Shown piece by piece: positions 8,018 through 16,183 of a stretch of 64,000 nt of DNA. The notes below the pieces were generated by a model. The model was not told where the DNA came from and made no database searches. It saw only the letters and a program-made list of their open reading frames with translations. The translations under genes were made by a program, and so were the position numbers. Source of the stretch: an uncultured bacterium (GTDB lineage: Bacteria > Planctomycetota > UBA1135 > GCA-002686595); assembly GCA_938075305.1 (NCBI GenBank), contig CALJGV010000004.1, positions 124,001 to 188,000 on the forward strand, in the 5' to 3' direction. Each line of letters opens with the position of its first letter. The first letter of the stretch is position 1.

Positions 8018-9215
8018 CGGAGAGGCTAGGGTTGGTCGCCGCCTTGGCCGGGACCCCCTCGAGGAGGGAGAGCGCCATGAAGGCCGTGGAGGCGTTGATC
8101 AAGTACTGGGTGTCGAGGAAGTCGCTGGTGGACCCGTTCTCTCGCTGGGTCTTGATGAGGTGCGGCCGCAGGAGCCCATGCAGGGGCTCCTGCTCCTCCT
8201 CCGGGAGCAGCGCGATCACCTTCGCGGCGTAGTAGTGAGCGAAGAAGTAGAAGTATCCGGCGTTCGCGTGGAAGCCCTCGTGGGGAATGGGTCGGAGCCG
8301 CGCGTGATCGAGGTAGCGGTGCTCGCGGAAGAACGCGCCGAGGCCCTCCCGGAGCACCTCGTCGGTCACCCGCTTGTCGCCCATCAGGCGGCGACACCAG
8401 TTCCCTACCTGGGTTCGCCCGAGGCTGCCCTCGATGCGGTTGATGTGCTCCACGCCGCCCATGCGCGTGACCGGGTCGAGGTCGTAGCTGTACACGCCCC
8501 CCGGGACCACGCACATGTCGAGATAGCGCTGCGCGCGGCGGATCACCTCGGCGGGCACGTCGACCCCGACGGCGCCGGCCCGGGAGAGGGTCGGGAGCAC
8601 CAGCGCGGTGCAGAAGCTCGTGGCCCAGGTGGGCTGCTTCGTGAAGGGCGGATCGTCGTAGTACGCCCACCCCCCGGAGGTCGCTTGGTGGGAAAGCAGC
8701 ACCCCGACGAAGAAGCGGGCGCGCTCCAGCAGGGCCGCGTCGTCCTTGAACCGCGGATCCTCCAGCAGCTCGATCGTGGCGACCGTTCCATAGAGCGCCG
8801 TCCAGACGTAGTCGATGTCCCAGTCGCTGTCGCGCGCCGGGAACGGCGTCTCGATGAGCCAACCCACCGCGGCGTCCAGCGCCGCCCGACGTTCAGGGGT
8901 CTCCTCGGCCGCCCGCAGGGCCATACAGGCCAGGGCCTGGCTCGCCATGCGCCATGACTTGAAGGAGTTGAGCGCGTAGCCCTCCTCGAAGAGCTGAGGG
9001 GCGTTGTCGCCCCAGGAGCCGTCGGGGTGCTGCTCCGCGACGAGGTACCCGATGGCGCGCTCGGCCGAGGCGATGGCCAGCTCGCGGGACATGGTCCGCG
9101 GAACGGGCGGGCGCTCCTGCGCCGCCACGGCCCCAGCCCCATCGTCGGAGCCCTGCTGAGCCGCCGCTGGCACCATGGGGGTGGTCGCGGCCAAGAGGGC
9201 CAACGCCGCGATCAT
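8010..9215 (-). CDS. Exported prenyltransferase/squalene-oxidase-repeat protein
   Basis: A 401-residue protein with a signal peptide (MIAALALLAATTPMVPAAAQQ) and an alpha/alpha-toroid fold of the terpene-cyclase repeat type. QW-like motifs are visible: QHPDGSWGDN near residue 60, SGGWAYYDD in the middle and QRENGSTSDF near the end. The catalytic DxDD of squalene-hopene cyclase is not visible, so it is unlikely to be a true cyclase; many exported proteins with this fold have unknown roles. It is overlapped by ATGA with the upstream lipoprotein gene and overlaps eboA downstream. Sharing an operon with EboA/EboB suggests a role with a hydrophobic metabolite or envelope, which is inference. Confidence 0.8.
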   Translation of the reverse strand: MIAALALLAATTPMVPAAAQQGSDDGAGAVAAQERPPVPRTMSRELAIASAERAIGYLVAEQHPDGSWGDNAPQLFEEGYALNSFKSWRMASQALACMALRAAEETPERRAALDAAVGWLIETPFPARDSDWDIDYVWTALYGTVATIELLEDPRFKDDAALLERARFFVGVLLSHQATSGGWAYYDDPPFTKQPTWATSFCTALVLPTLSRAGAVGVDVPAEVIRRAQRYLDMCVVPGGVYSYDLDPVTRMGGVEHINRIEGSLGRTQVGNWCRRLMGDKRVTDEVLREGLGAFFREHRYLDHARLRPIPHEGFHANAGYFYFFAHYYAAKVIALLPEEEQEPLHGLLRPHLIKTQRENGSTSDFLDTQYLINASTAFMALSLLEGVPAKAATNPSLSDD

Positions 9216-10039
9216 TCGGTGACCCCGCTGTCCTCCGAGGCGGCGGCCTCGGCTTTGGCCTCGGCCTCGGCCTTGCGGGCCGCGCGACGGTCGCGCTCCG
9301 CCTTCATTCGCTCGCGGGCCTGGGCGCGCGCCTTCTCGGTCTTCCGCGCGGCCTCCCTGGCCTCACGCTCTGCGGCCTTGGCCTTCCCGACCTCGATCTC
9401 CCCGCGGAGCGCAACCCGGGCAGCCTTCGCCTCGGCCGACTCCACCTTGGCCTCGGCCACCCGCACCGCCTCGGAGAGTTTCTCCATCCGGGCGGGGAGC
9501 TCGCTCTCGACGACCATCACCTGCTGCAGCTCCGCCTGCTCCAGCCTGGCCTTGGCGGTGGCCACCGCCACCTCGTTGCGGCGAATGATCTCGTCCTTGG
9601 CCCGGGCCTCGGACTCCTCCTCGAAGATCTCCAGGATTCCCAGCAAGTCCGTCTCCGCCTTGCGCAGCCCCTCCTGAGCCCGCGCCACGCTGAGCTCCGA
9701 CTCGCCGATCTCCACCTTCCGCTCCATGTCATCGAAGCGTCGCCGCATGGACTTGGCCGTCCCCAGGGCCACCCGGGCGGACCGGATGGCCTCGGCGGCG
9801 TCCGCCGAGTTGGCGGCCGCCTCCATCTCGGCCAGCTCCCGCTCGGAGACCTTCATCCTGAATTCCAGGGAGGCCATCGCGTGGGCCTCATCCGCCTCGC
9901 TCACTCGCTTGCGGAGTTTCTCGATGGAGACCCTCTTCGGCGCGGCCTCGGCGTCGACCGCGAGCGTTGATTCCTCGGCCCCACCGGACGTCTGACAGGC
10001 GGTGAGGGCGAGCAGGAGGGAGGGCAACCAAAGTTTCAT
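9212..10039 (-). CDS. Coiled-coil lipoprotein, first gene of the ebo operon
   Basis: A 275-residue protein starting with a lipoprotein signal (LLLALTAC, lipobox Cys at residue 15). The rest is almost all charged helix with Ala, Glu, Arg and Lys heptads, so a long coiled coil from about residue 35 to 260 is expected, ending in a Lys/Ala/Glu-rich tail. I chose the ATG at 10039 because it gives the lipobox and is preceded by GGAGA 5-6 nt upstream. It is the promoter-proximal gene of the operon running to 4435. It may tether or span the envelope; no specific family was recognised. Confidence 0.75.
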   Translation of the reverse strand: MKLWLPSLLLALTACQTSGGAEESTLAVDAEAAPKRVSIEKLRKRVSEADEAHAMASLEFRMKVSERELAEMEAAANSADAAEAIRSARVALGTAKSMRRRFDDMERKVEIGESELSVARAQEGLRKAETDLLGILEIFEEESEARAKDEIIRRNEVAVATAKARLEQAELQQVMVVESELPARMEKLSEAVRVAEAKVESAEAKAARVALRGEIEVGKAKAAEREAREAARKTEKARAQARERMKAERDRRAARKAEAEAKAEAAASEDSGVTE

Positions 10040-10226
10040 GGGGGTCTCCAGGCGTGGATTCGGCGGAGTACGGCGGGGGCGATCCCCTCCGTCGGGAATC
10101 ATGATGGCCCTACGCATCGACACTGCAACGCGCATTTGGGAGACTCCTTGCCGCTTTCGGCCCTCTCCCGTCGCGATCCCCAACGCCGGCCTCCCTCTCC
10201 CGCCGGCCCTCCCCCGCGAGCCCACC

Positions 10227-11858
10227 ATGACACACGGCGTCTTCCGAGTCCCCACCCCCGAGAACGAGCCCGTCCGCGCCTACGCCCCGGGGAGCCCGGA
10301 GCGAGCCAGCCTGGCCGCGGCCGTGGACTCCATGTCCAAGGAGACCCTCGAGATCCCCCTGATCATCGGCGGTGAGGAGGTCCGTACGGGCAACACGGTC
10401 GACGTGGTCATGCCCCACAAGCACGGGCAGGTGATCGCGAAGGCCCACATGGGTGGCGCCGCCGAGGCCCAGCGGGCCATCGACGCGGCCGAGGACGCCC
10501 GCGGCGCCTGGGCCGGGCTCCCCTGGGAAGAGCGCGCCGCCGTCCTGCTGCGGGCCGCCGACCTGCTCGCAGGCCCCTGGCGCGACAGGATCAACGCCTC
10601 GACCATGATCGGGCAGTCCAAGACCAGCCATCAGGCCGAGATCGACGCCGCCTGCGAGATGGCGGACTTCTTCCGCTTCAACGCCCAGTACGCCACCCAG
10701 CTCTACGAGGAGCAGCCGGGCTCGGCTCCGGGCCTTTGGAACCGGCTGGAGCACCGCCCCCTGGACGGCTTCGTGCTGGCGATCACGCCGTTCAACTTCA
10801 CGTCGATTGCGGGCAACCTGCCCACGGCGCCGGCCCTCATGGGGAACACGGCGCTGTGGAAGCCCTCCACCACCGCGCTCCTGAGCAACTGGTACACCAT
10901 GAAGCTGCTGGAGGCCGCGGGGATGCCCCCGGGCGTCATCAACTTCGTCCCCGGGAGCGGCCCGGCCATCGGCGGCGTGGCGCTCCCCGACCGTCGCCTG
11001 GGCGGGGTGCACTTCACCGGCTCCACCGCCACCTTCCAGCACATCTGGAAGACCGTGGGCGACAACGTCCAGGGCTACGGCCAGTACCCCCGCCTGGTGG
11101 GAGAGACCGGCGGCAAGGACTTCGTCTTCGTCCATCCCTCCGCCTGCGGTGCCCGCGAGGTCGCGGTGGCGCTCGCCCGCGGCGCCTTCGAGTACCAGGG
11201 GCAGAAGTGCTCGGCCGCGAGCCGCGCCTACGTACCCAAGAGCCTCTGGCCGGCGGTCTCCGAGGAGCTCGCGGCGATCGTGGGTGAGATGAAGATGGGC
11301 GACGTCGCCGACTTCTCCAACTTCCTCGGCGCCGTCATCGACGCGCGCTCGTTCGCGAAGCTGAAGGAGGTCATCGACCGCGCGAACGCCGAGGCCAACG
11401 TCGACGTGCTGATCGGCGGCACCTGCGACGACTCCGAGGGTTACTTCGTGAGCCCGACGGTGGCCGTGGTGCAGGACCCCAAGCACGACCTCATGCGCAC
11501 CGAGTTCTTCGGGCCGCTCCTCGCCATCTACGTCTACGACGACGCCCGCGTGGAGGAGACCCTGGAGCTGTGCGCCACCACCTCCCCCTACGCCCTGACC
11601 GGCGCCATCTTCGCCGATGACCGCTACGCGGTGCGCCAGGCCGTCGACGCCCTCCGGTTCGCCGCGGGCAACTTCTACATCAACGACAAGCCCACCGGCG
11701 CGGTGGTCGGACAGCAGCCGTTCGGCGGCTCCAGGGCCTCGGGCACCAACGACAAGGCCGGCTCGATCCTCAACCTCCTGCGGTGGGTGAGCCCGCGCAC
11801 CATCAAGGAGACCTTCGCGCCCCCCACCGACTGGCGCTACCCCTTCCTCGGGGAGTAG
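10227..11858 (+). CDS. pruA: L-glutamate gamma-semialdehyde (1-pyrroline-5-carboxylate) dehydrogenase
   Basis: NAD-dependent aldehyde dehydrogenase that oxidises glutamate semialdehyde to glutamate in proline catabolism. The 543-residue protein matches the stand-alone ALDH4A1/P5CDH type: FVLAITPFNFTSIAGNL, HFTGSTATFQHIWK, catalytic Glu293 in GETGGKD and catalytic Cys328 in GQKCSAASRAY, followed by a PFGGSRASGTNDKAG C-terminal block. I chose the ATG at 10227; the longer upstream extension overlaps the divergent operon's promoter region. No proline dehydrogenase was found nearby. A strong hairpin follows the stop. Confidence 0.9.
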   Translation: MTHGVFRVPTPENEPVRAYAPGSPERASLAAAVDSMSKETLEIPLIIGGEEVRTGNTVDVVMPHKHGQVIAKAHMGGAAEAQRAIDAAEDARGAWAGLPWEERAAVLLRAADLLAGPWRDRINASTMIGQSKTSHQAEIDAACEMADFFRFNAQYATQLYEEQPGSAPGLWNRLEHRPLDGFVLAITPFNFTSIAGNLPTAPALMGNTALWKPSTTALLSNWYTMKLLEAAGMPPGVINFVPGSGPAIGGVALPDRRLGGVHFTGSTATFQHIWKTVGDNVQGYGQYPRLVGETGGKDFVFVHPSACGAREVAVALARGAFEYQGQKCSAASRAYVPKSLWPAVSEELAAIVGEMKMGDVADFSNFLGAVIDARSFAKLKEVIDRANAEANVDVLIGGTCDDSEGYFVSPTVAVVQDPKHDLMRTEFFGPLLAIYVYDDARVEETLELCATTSPYALTGAIFADDRYAVRQAVDALRFAAGNFYINDKPTGAVVGQQPFGGSRASGTNDKAGSILNLLRWVSPRTIKETFAPPTDWRYPFLGE

Positions 11859-11898
11859 AGGTCACCTGGGGCTCCTCGCCCCACCCGGCGCCCAAGGA

Positions 11899-11928
11899 CG
11901 CGCCCGCCCCGCCAACGGGGCGGGCGCG
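11899..11928. terminator. Strong hairpin between convergent pruA and methyltransferase
   Basis: A perfect 13-bp inverted repeat, all G and C (left arm 11899-11911, loop CCAA, right arm 11916-11928), lies between two convergent stop codons. Only a few Ts follow on either strand, so it may act as a bidirectional terminator or as an RNA-stabilising hairpin. Confidence 0.7.
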
Positions 11929-11935
11929 CTCTCGT

Positions 11936-12742
11936 TCAGGAGGGTCGGCGCGCGATGACGTCGACGATCATCGGCGAGAACAGGAGTGCGTCGGGATCCC
12001 GGGACAGGGCCGCCCACTCCTCGTCGAACCGAGCCACCTCGGCGTCGCTCATCAATCCGTGCTCGGCGTAGGTCCGGACGAAGGTCGGGAAGAAGGCGTC
12101 CAGCCAGCGGAAGACCGCCGAGTCTCCGTTCCCCGCGCGGACGGTGGGCGTGACCTCCTCGAGCTCGAACCCCGCGCGCCGGAGGGGGCCGGGAAGCCGA
12201 GCGGCCACCCAGGGGTCCCCGCCCGCGCCACGGTAGAAGGCCCGTGTGGCCCGAATGGCCGCCTCGAACCCCTTGCTCTCGGGGAAGACGGAAACGCCCT
12301 CGTGGTTGTAGTCCTGGATCACCAGGACGCCGCCTGGACGGAGCGCCCGGTGGAGCTTGCGGAGCACTGCGTCCACGTCCCCCAGGAAGCTGAACACCCA
12401 GCGGCTGAAGATGCAGTCGAAGCGAGCCTCTCCGAGGTCAGCGTCCTCGATGCTGGACTCGATGAACTCCACCGGGGCCCCGTACTCGCGGGCCTCGAAG
12501 GCCGCTCTCCAGACCGGCGACTCGTCCAGCCCGACGACGGCCCCCCCGGGGCCCACCCGCTCGGCCAGGTCCCGGGTGACGAATCCAGGGCCGGCGCCCA
12601 GGTCCAGCACCGCGTCCCCTGGCCCCACCCCGGCGCGATCCAGGGCGGCGACCGCGAGATCGCGCCAGACCTCGTGCTGGGCCTCCAGGCGCTGAAGCTC
12701 GCGGTCATTGGTGCCCAGCAGATACTCGGGGGTTTCCGACAT
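11936..12742 (-). CDS. Class I SAM-dependent methyltransferase
   Basis: A 268-residue methyltransferase with SAM motif I VLDLGAGPGF, an acidic GLDES strand end, a FDCIFSRWVF motif IV and a RPGGVLVIQDYNH post-motif. The domain occupies about residues 30-170; the C-terminal third is helical with no recognised family. It could act on a small molecule or lipid headgroup; the substrate is unknown. It is divergent from the radical SAM pair, and its ATG shares the CATG tetramer with a possible plus-strand start at 12741. A minus-strand GATAGT lies 11 nt upstream, suggesting a leaderless or near-leaderless message. Confidence 0.85.
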   Translation of the reverse strand: MSETPEYLLGTNDRELQRLEAQHEVWRDLAVAALDRAGVGPGDAVLDLGAGPGFVTRDLAERVGPGGAVVGLDESPVWRAAFEAREYGAPVEFIESSIEDADLGEARFDCIFSRWVFSFLGDVDAVLRKLHRALRPGGVLVIQDYNHEGVSVFPESKGFEAAIRATRAFYRGAGGDPWVAARLPGPLRRAGFELEEVTPTVRAGNGDSAVFRWLDAFFPTFVRTYAEHGLMSDAEVARFDEEWAALSRDPDALLFSPMIVDVIARRPS

Positions 12743-12752
12743 GGGCGAAGCG

Positions 12753-12758
12753 TACTAT
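12753..12758 (+). promoter_or_regulatory. -10 element for the radical SAM pair, overlapping the opposing -10
   Basis: TACTAT sits 9 nt before a GTG at 12768. The complementary strand of the same bases supplies a GATAGT-like -10 for the divergent methyltransferase. The two promoters therefore cannot both be occupied by polymerase at once. This hexamer decided my choice of the GTG start. Confidence 0.5.
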
Positions 12759-12767
12759 CGCTCCCCC

Positions 12768-13658
12768 GTGGAAGGGCAACCTCGACCCAACCAGCCGGCG
12801 AATCCTCGCCAGGGCTCGAAGCTCACCGTCGACGATCACTCGAGGGATGCGGCGGGCCTCGTGTACGTGTACCCCGTGGTCTCGCGGCGCTCGGGGGGCG
12901 TCTCCGTCGGGGTCAACCTGAACCCCAACAACGCCTGCAACTGGGCCTGCGCCTATTGCCAGGTGGAAGGGCTGGTACGGGGGGCCGCGCCGAGGATCGA
13001 CCTCGAGCTCCTGAGCCAGGAGCTCGAAGACTTCCTTCGCCTGGCCACGACCCCCGCCTGGATGGAGGAGCACGCCCCGGACGGCGCCCGGCGCATCACC
13101 GACATCGCCCTCTCGGGGAACGGGGAGCCGACCACCTCGACCCAGTTCGATGAGGTGGTCGAAAGGGTTATCGCCGCCCGCGACCGACTTGAGCTCGACG
13201 TCCCCATCGTCCTGATCACCAACGGGTCCCGGGTCCACGTGGAGGAGGTCAGCAAGGGACTGCGCGCCATGGGCAGCGCCGGGGGCCAGGTCTGGTTCAA
13301 GCTGGACCGAGCGACGGCCGCCGGGCGGGAGGCGGTCAACCGGATCCAGGGGGGCGCGGAGCGTATCGCCGAACAGCTGGCCGTCGCGGCGAGCTGCTGT
13401 CCGACCCGGGTCCAGACCTGCATGTTCACGGTCGATGGGGAGCCTCCGTCCAGGGCGGAGCTTGACGCCTACGTGGCGCTCCTCCGGCGCCAGGTGGAGG
13501 CCGGCACCCGGCTCGACGGCGTCACCCTCTACGGGCTCGCGCGACCCTCCATGCAACCCGGCTCCGAGCGGCTCGGGAGGGTCAGCCAGGAGTGGCTGGA
13601 GGCGCTCGCCGAGAGAGTCCGCGCGGTCACCGGACTCTCCGTGGCGGTACACCCGTGA
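12768..13658 (+). CDS. Radical SAM protein A of a tandem pair
   Basis: A 296-residue radical SAM protein. The cluster-binding motif is C-N-W-A-C-A-Y-C (CxxxCxxC), preceded by the conserved block YPVVSRRSGGVSVGVNLNP. A GNGEPT motif follows the SAM-binding region. The family is an uncharacterised one found in several phyla; I cannot assign a reaction. Start choice: the GTG at 12768 sits 9 nt after a TACTAT -10; the ATG at 12741 would give 9 more residues and would precede that promoter. The gene overlaps its paralogue by GTGA, so both are cotranslated, suggesting a heterodimer or sequential action. Confidence 0.85.
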   Translation: MEGQPRPNQPANPRQGSKLTVDDHSRDAAGLVYVYPVVSRRSGGVSVGVNLNPNNACNWACAYCQVEGLVRGAAPRIDLELLSQELEDFLRLATTPAWMEEHAPDGARRITDIALSGNGEPTTSTQFDEVVERVIAARDRLELDVPIVLITNGSRVHVEEVSKGLRAMGSAGGQVWFKLDRATAAGREAVNRIQGGAERIAEQLAVAASCCPTRVQTCMFTVDGEPPSRAELDAYVALLRRQVEAGTRLDGVTLYGLARPSMQPGSERLGRVSQEWLEALAERVRAVTGLSVAVHP

Positions 13659-14542
13659 GCGAAGGCGACACCCCGCCGACCGGGGAACCCCGCCCCGGGC
13701 TCTCCTTCGACGATCACCGCCGAGATGGCGCCGAACGCACCATGGTCTACCCGGTCATGTCACGGCGCGCCGGGGGCCTGAGCATTGGCGTCAACCTCAA
13801 CCTCGGCCAGGAGTGCAACTGGGCGTGCGTCTACTGCGAGGTGGAGGGCCTCGTCCGAGGGGCGCCTGGCCCGGTGGACCTCGCGCGGCTGGAACACGAG
13901 CTGGACGCGGTCCTCACGGAGGCGTCGTCGGGGCGCTGGTCCACGGGAACGACCGGCGAGGGCCCCCGCGCCGAGATCAAGGACATCTCCATCGCCGGGG
14001 ACGGGGAGCCCACCCTCTCCCCGCAGTTCGACGGCGCGGTGGATATCTGCGCGAGGCTCCGGCAGCAGCACGGTCTCGAGGGCAGCGCGAGGCTGGTGGT
14101 CATCACCAACGGGAGCCGCCTTCACGTCCCCGAGGTCGAGGCGGGGGTCCGCCGGCTGGGCGAAGCCGGCGGTTCGCTGTGGTTCAAGCTCGATGGCGGC
14201 ACCCCGGCCGCCCGTGAAGAGGTCAACGCCGTGGCCATCCCTGACGAGCGCGTGGAGGCCAACCTCGTGCTGGCCACCGCCGCCTGCGAGACATGGGTCC
14301 AGTGCATGGTGCTCTCGATCGACGGGCAGGGCCCCACCGAGTACGAGCTGGACCGCCGGGTCCGCTTGCTCGAGCGCGCGTGCGAGGCCGGCGCTCGCCC
14401 CGCGGGGGTCGTGATCTACGGCCTCGCCAGGCCCTCCCAGCAGCCTGGCGCCCATCGACTCTCGCCGCTCGCCGGCGACCGGCTCAAGGCCATCGCGGCA
14501 CGCTTCGAGGGTCTGCACCTGCCGCTCCAGGTCGTCGAGTGA
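13655..14542 (+). CDS. Radical SAM protein B of a tandem pair
   Basis: A 295-residue paralogue of the preceding gene. It keeps YPVMSRRAGGLSIGVNLN, the cluster motif C-N-W-A-C-V-Y-C, the EGLVRGA stretch, a GDGEPT motif, ITNGSR and the WFKLD block. The two proteins align almost end to end by eye, so they arose by tandem duplication. The GTG start at 13655 overlaps the upstream TGA. Differences cluster in the middle helical region and the C-terminal third, consistent with different substrates or partner roles. No reaction can be assigned. Confidence 0.85.
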   Translation: MSEGDTPPTGEPRPGLSFDDHRRDGAERTMVYPVMSRRAGGLSIGVNLNLGQECNWACVYCEVEGLVRGAPGPVDLARLEHELDAVLTEASSGRWSTGTTGEGPRAEIKDISIAGDGEPTLSPQFDGAVDICARLRQQHGLEGSARLVVITNGSRLHVPEVEAGVRRLGEAGGSLWFKLDGGTPAAREEVNAVAIPDERVEANLVLATAACETWVQCMVLSIDGQGPTEYELDRRVRLLERACEAGARPAGVVIYGLARPSQQPGAHRLSPLAGDRLKAIAARFEGLHLPLQVVE

Positions 14543-14543
14543 T

Positions 14544-14549
14544 TAGACT
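14544..14549 (+). promoter_or_regulatory. -10 element for the ankyrin gene (leaderless type)
   Basis: TAGACT lies 8 nt before the ATG at 14558, immediately after the stop of radical SAM B. It would give the ankyrin gene its own leaderless transcript despite its close spacing to the upstream operon. Confidence 0.5.
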
Positions 14550-14557
14550 GTGGGGGT

Positions 14558-15211
14558 ATGTCTGGCCCCACCGACGGCACCCCCACCCAGGCCACCCAGG
14601 CCTCCCCGGCCTCCCTCGATGAGCTCCGACGCGCCGTCCGGCGCGGGGACGTCGAGGTGGCCAGGACCCTCCTGGAGGTCGACCCTTCCCTCGGGCGCGC
14701 GAGCTCAGCCAGCGGCGGCTCGCTCCTGCTCGAGGCCGTGGAGCGCGAGCACGACGAGGTGGCCTCGCTCTTCCTCTCGACCCGCGAGCGCACCGGAGGC
14801 GAGGACCTCGACCTCCACGAGTCCTGCGCCCTGGGCCGCCCAGGCGCGGTGCGGCGTGCCATCACCGACGACCCGCTCGCCGCGGAGACCGTCGGGCCCG
14901 CCGGCTTCCTCCCCCTGCACCGCGCCGCCTTCCGAGGCGACGCGGACAGCGTCCTGCTCCTCCTGGAGACCGGCGCCGACGCCGGGGCGGCGTCCGAGAA
15001 CGCGGCGCGCCTCACGCCCCTGCACAGCGCGGTGGCCGGGCATGGACGCGCCCGATCGGACAGCGACCACGCCGCGGTGATCCGCGCCCTGCTCGCGGGC
15101 GGCGCGGACCCGACGGCGGAAATGGATGGCGGGTGGACGCCGCTCGCCGCAGCCACCCGGGACGACGCCCTCGAGTTGATCGGGGCCCTCGGCGGTCCGA
15201 CCGGCGCCTGA
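14558..15211 (+). CDS. Ankyrin-repeat protein
   Basis: A 217-residue soluble protein without signal peptide. Ankyrin-type units are visible: SLDELRRAVRRGDVEVARTLL, then GFLPLHRAAFRGDADSVLLLLETGAD, LTPLHSAVAGHG...VIRALLAGGADPT and GGWTPLAAATRDD. Roughly five repeats, the second of them poor, would make a binding scaffold for a protein partner. It follows the radical SAM pair by 15 nt but has a TAGACT -10 of its own. No catalytic motif was seen. Partner unknown. Confidence 0.8.
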   Translation: MSGPTDGTPTQATQASPASLDELRRAVRRGDVEVARTLLEVDPSLGRASSASGGSLLLEAVEREHDEVASLFLSTRERTGGEDLDLHESCALGRPGAVRRAITDDPLAAETVGPAGFLPLHRAAFRGDADSVLLLLETGADAGAASENAARLTPLHSAVAGHGRARSDSDHAAVIRALLAGGADPTAEMDGGWTPLAAATRDDALELIGALGGPTGA

Positions 15212-15229
15212 GGCGCTGGGGCGGGGGCG

Positions 15230-16072
15230 TTGGTGGACGGGCCCGACGAGCATCCCCTGGACGGGGTCTGGGTCCCGCTCGACCCCGCGCGCGACGACCT
15301 CGCGCACGCGCTCACCGCGGCGGCTCACATGGGCGCAACGGGCGCGATCCTGCCCCTGGGGAGGCTCTCGCCGAACGCCCCCCAAGGCCACTGGCCACTC
15401 CCGCTCCGCCTCGACCTCGATGGCCCCACCCTGCGCGCGTCCGGGTCCACGGCCCTCGATCGTGCACGGGCCCTCCAGGCGGACCTCGTGGGGCTGCCGG
15501 TCCAGGAAGGCGACGACGCGCTGCTGAGGGACGGCCTCATCACAGCCGGACGTCAGGACCTCGAGGTCGTGCTGTGCGTGACCGATCCCGCCGAGGCCCC
15601 CTACGCCGTGGCGCTCGCTGAGGGCTCCGATCAGGTCGTCGGGATCAGCCTCGCGCGCTATGACGAGGAAGCCCTCGACCTCCTGTCCTCCCGCGTCGAC
15701 CTCGGGCTCCTCAGCGGCGCGCCCGAGTTCGCGAGCGCCTACCGACGTGGCGCCGGGGGCATGGAGGGCTTCCCCGCGACCCTCTCCCCGGCAGCCGGAA
15801 GCTGGCTGCTGGGCCTTTGCCGTCGGGATGTGGAGGTCGCGCTGGGCCTGGAGCGGCGACTCCTCCGCTTCCTCGAGGGGCACCTGCGTCCCTCGGTTCG
15901 CCGCCTCACGGGCCCTGGGGAAGACGCCCGGCCCGCCGAGCTCGCCCTCCACGGCGCCGTGGGCGGGTGGCTCGACGGCGACCAGGGCCGCGGCGAGGGC
16001 GCGCTTGGCCCGGAGCGGCTCCGCGCCCGCCTCCTCGAGGAGATCCCGGAGCTGGCCCATCTCCTCACCTGA
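15230..16072 (+). CDS. DHDPS-fold protein lacking the catalytic lysine
   Basis: A 280-residue protein whose order of blocks resembles the dihydrodipicolinate synthase/N-acetylneuraminate lyase TIM barrel: an early GATGAILPLGRLS glycine-rich turn, ADLVGLP, VVLCVTDPAEAPYA, VVGISLARYDEEA, LLSGAPEFASAYRRGAGGMEGF and a helical end. Where family enzymes have a YN strand end and the Schiff-base Lys in a GIK motif, this protein has CV and GIS, so aldolase chemistry should be lost. The start is uncertain: TTG at 15230 or GTG at 15233. It sits between the ankyrin and PlsC genes. The distant family call is inference from motif order. Confidence 0.6.
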   Translation: MVDGPDEHPLDGVWVPLDPARDDLAHALTAAAHMGATGAILPLGRLSPNAPQGHWPLPLRLDLDGPTLRASGSTALDRARALQADLVGLPVQEGDDALLRDGLITAGRQDLEVVLCVTDPAEAPYAVALAEGSDQVVGISLARYDEEALDLLSSRVDLGLLSGAPEFASAYRRGAGGMEGFPATLSPAAGSWLLGLCRRDVEVALGLERRLLRFLEGHLRPSVRRLTGPGEDARPAELALHGAVGGWLDGDQGRGEGALGPERLRARLLEEIPELAHLLT

Positions 16073-16183
16073 GCGGGTGGAGCTTGTCGGCCCGATCAGC
16101 CGATGGGAAGGCTGCAGGACCCGTCGCGGGGGCTCGACCCCGTACCGCCCTGCCGTCAGACTCTTGCACGGCCCCGCGCCCCC

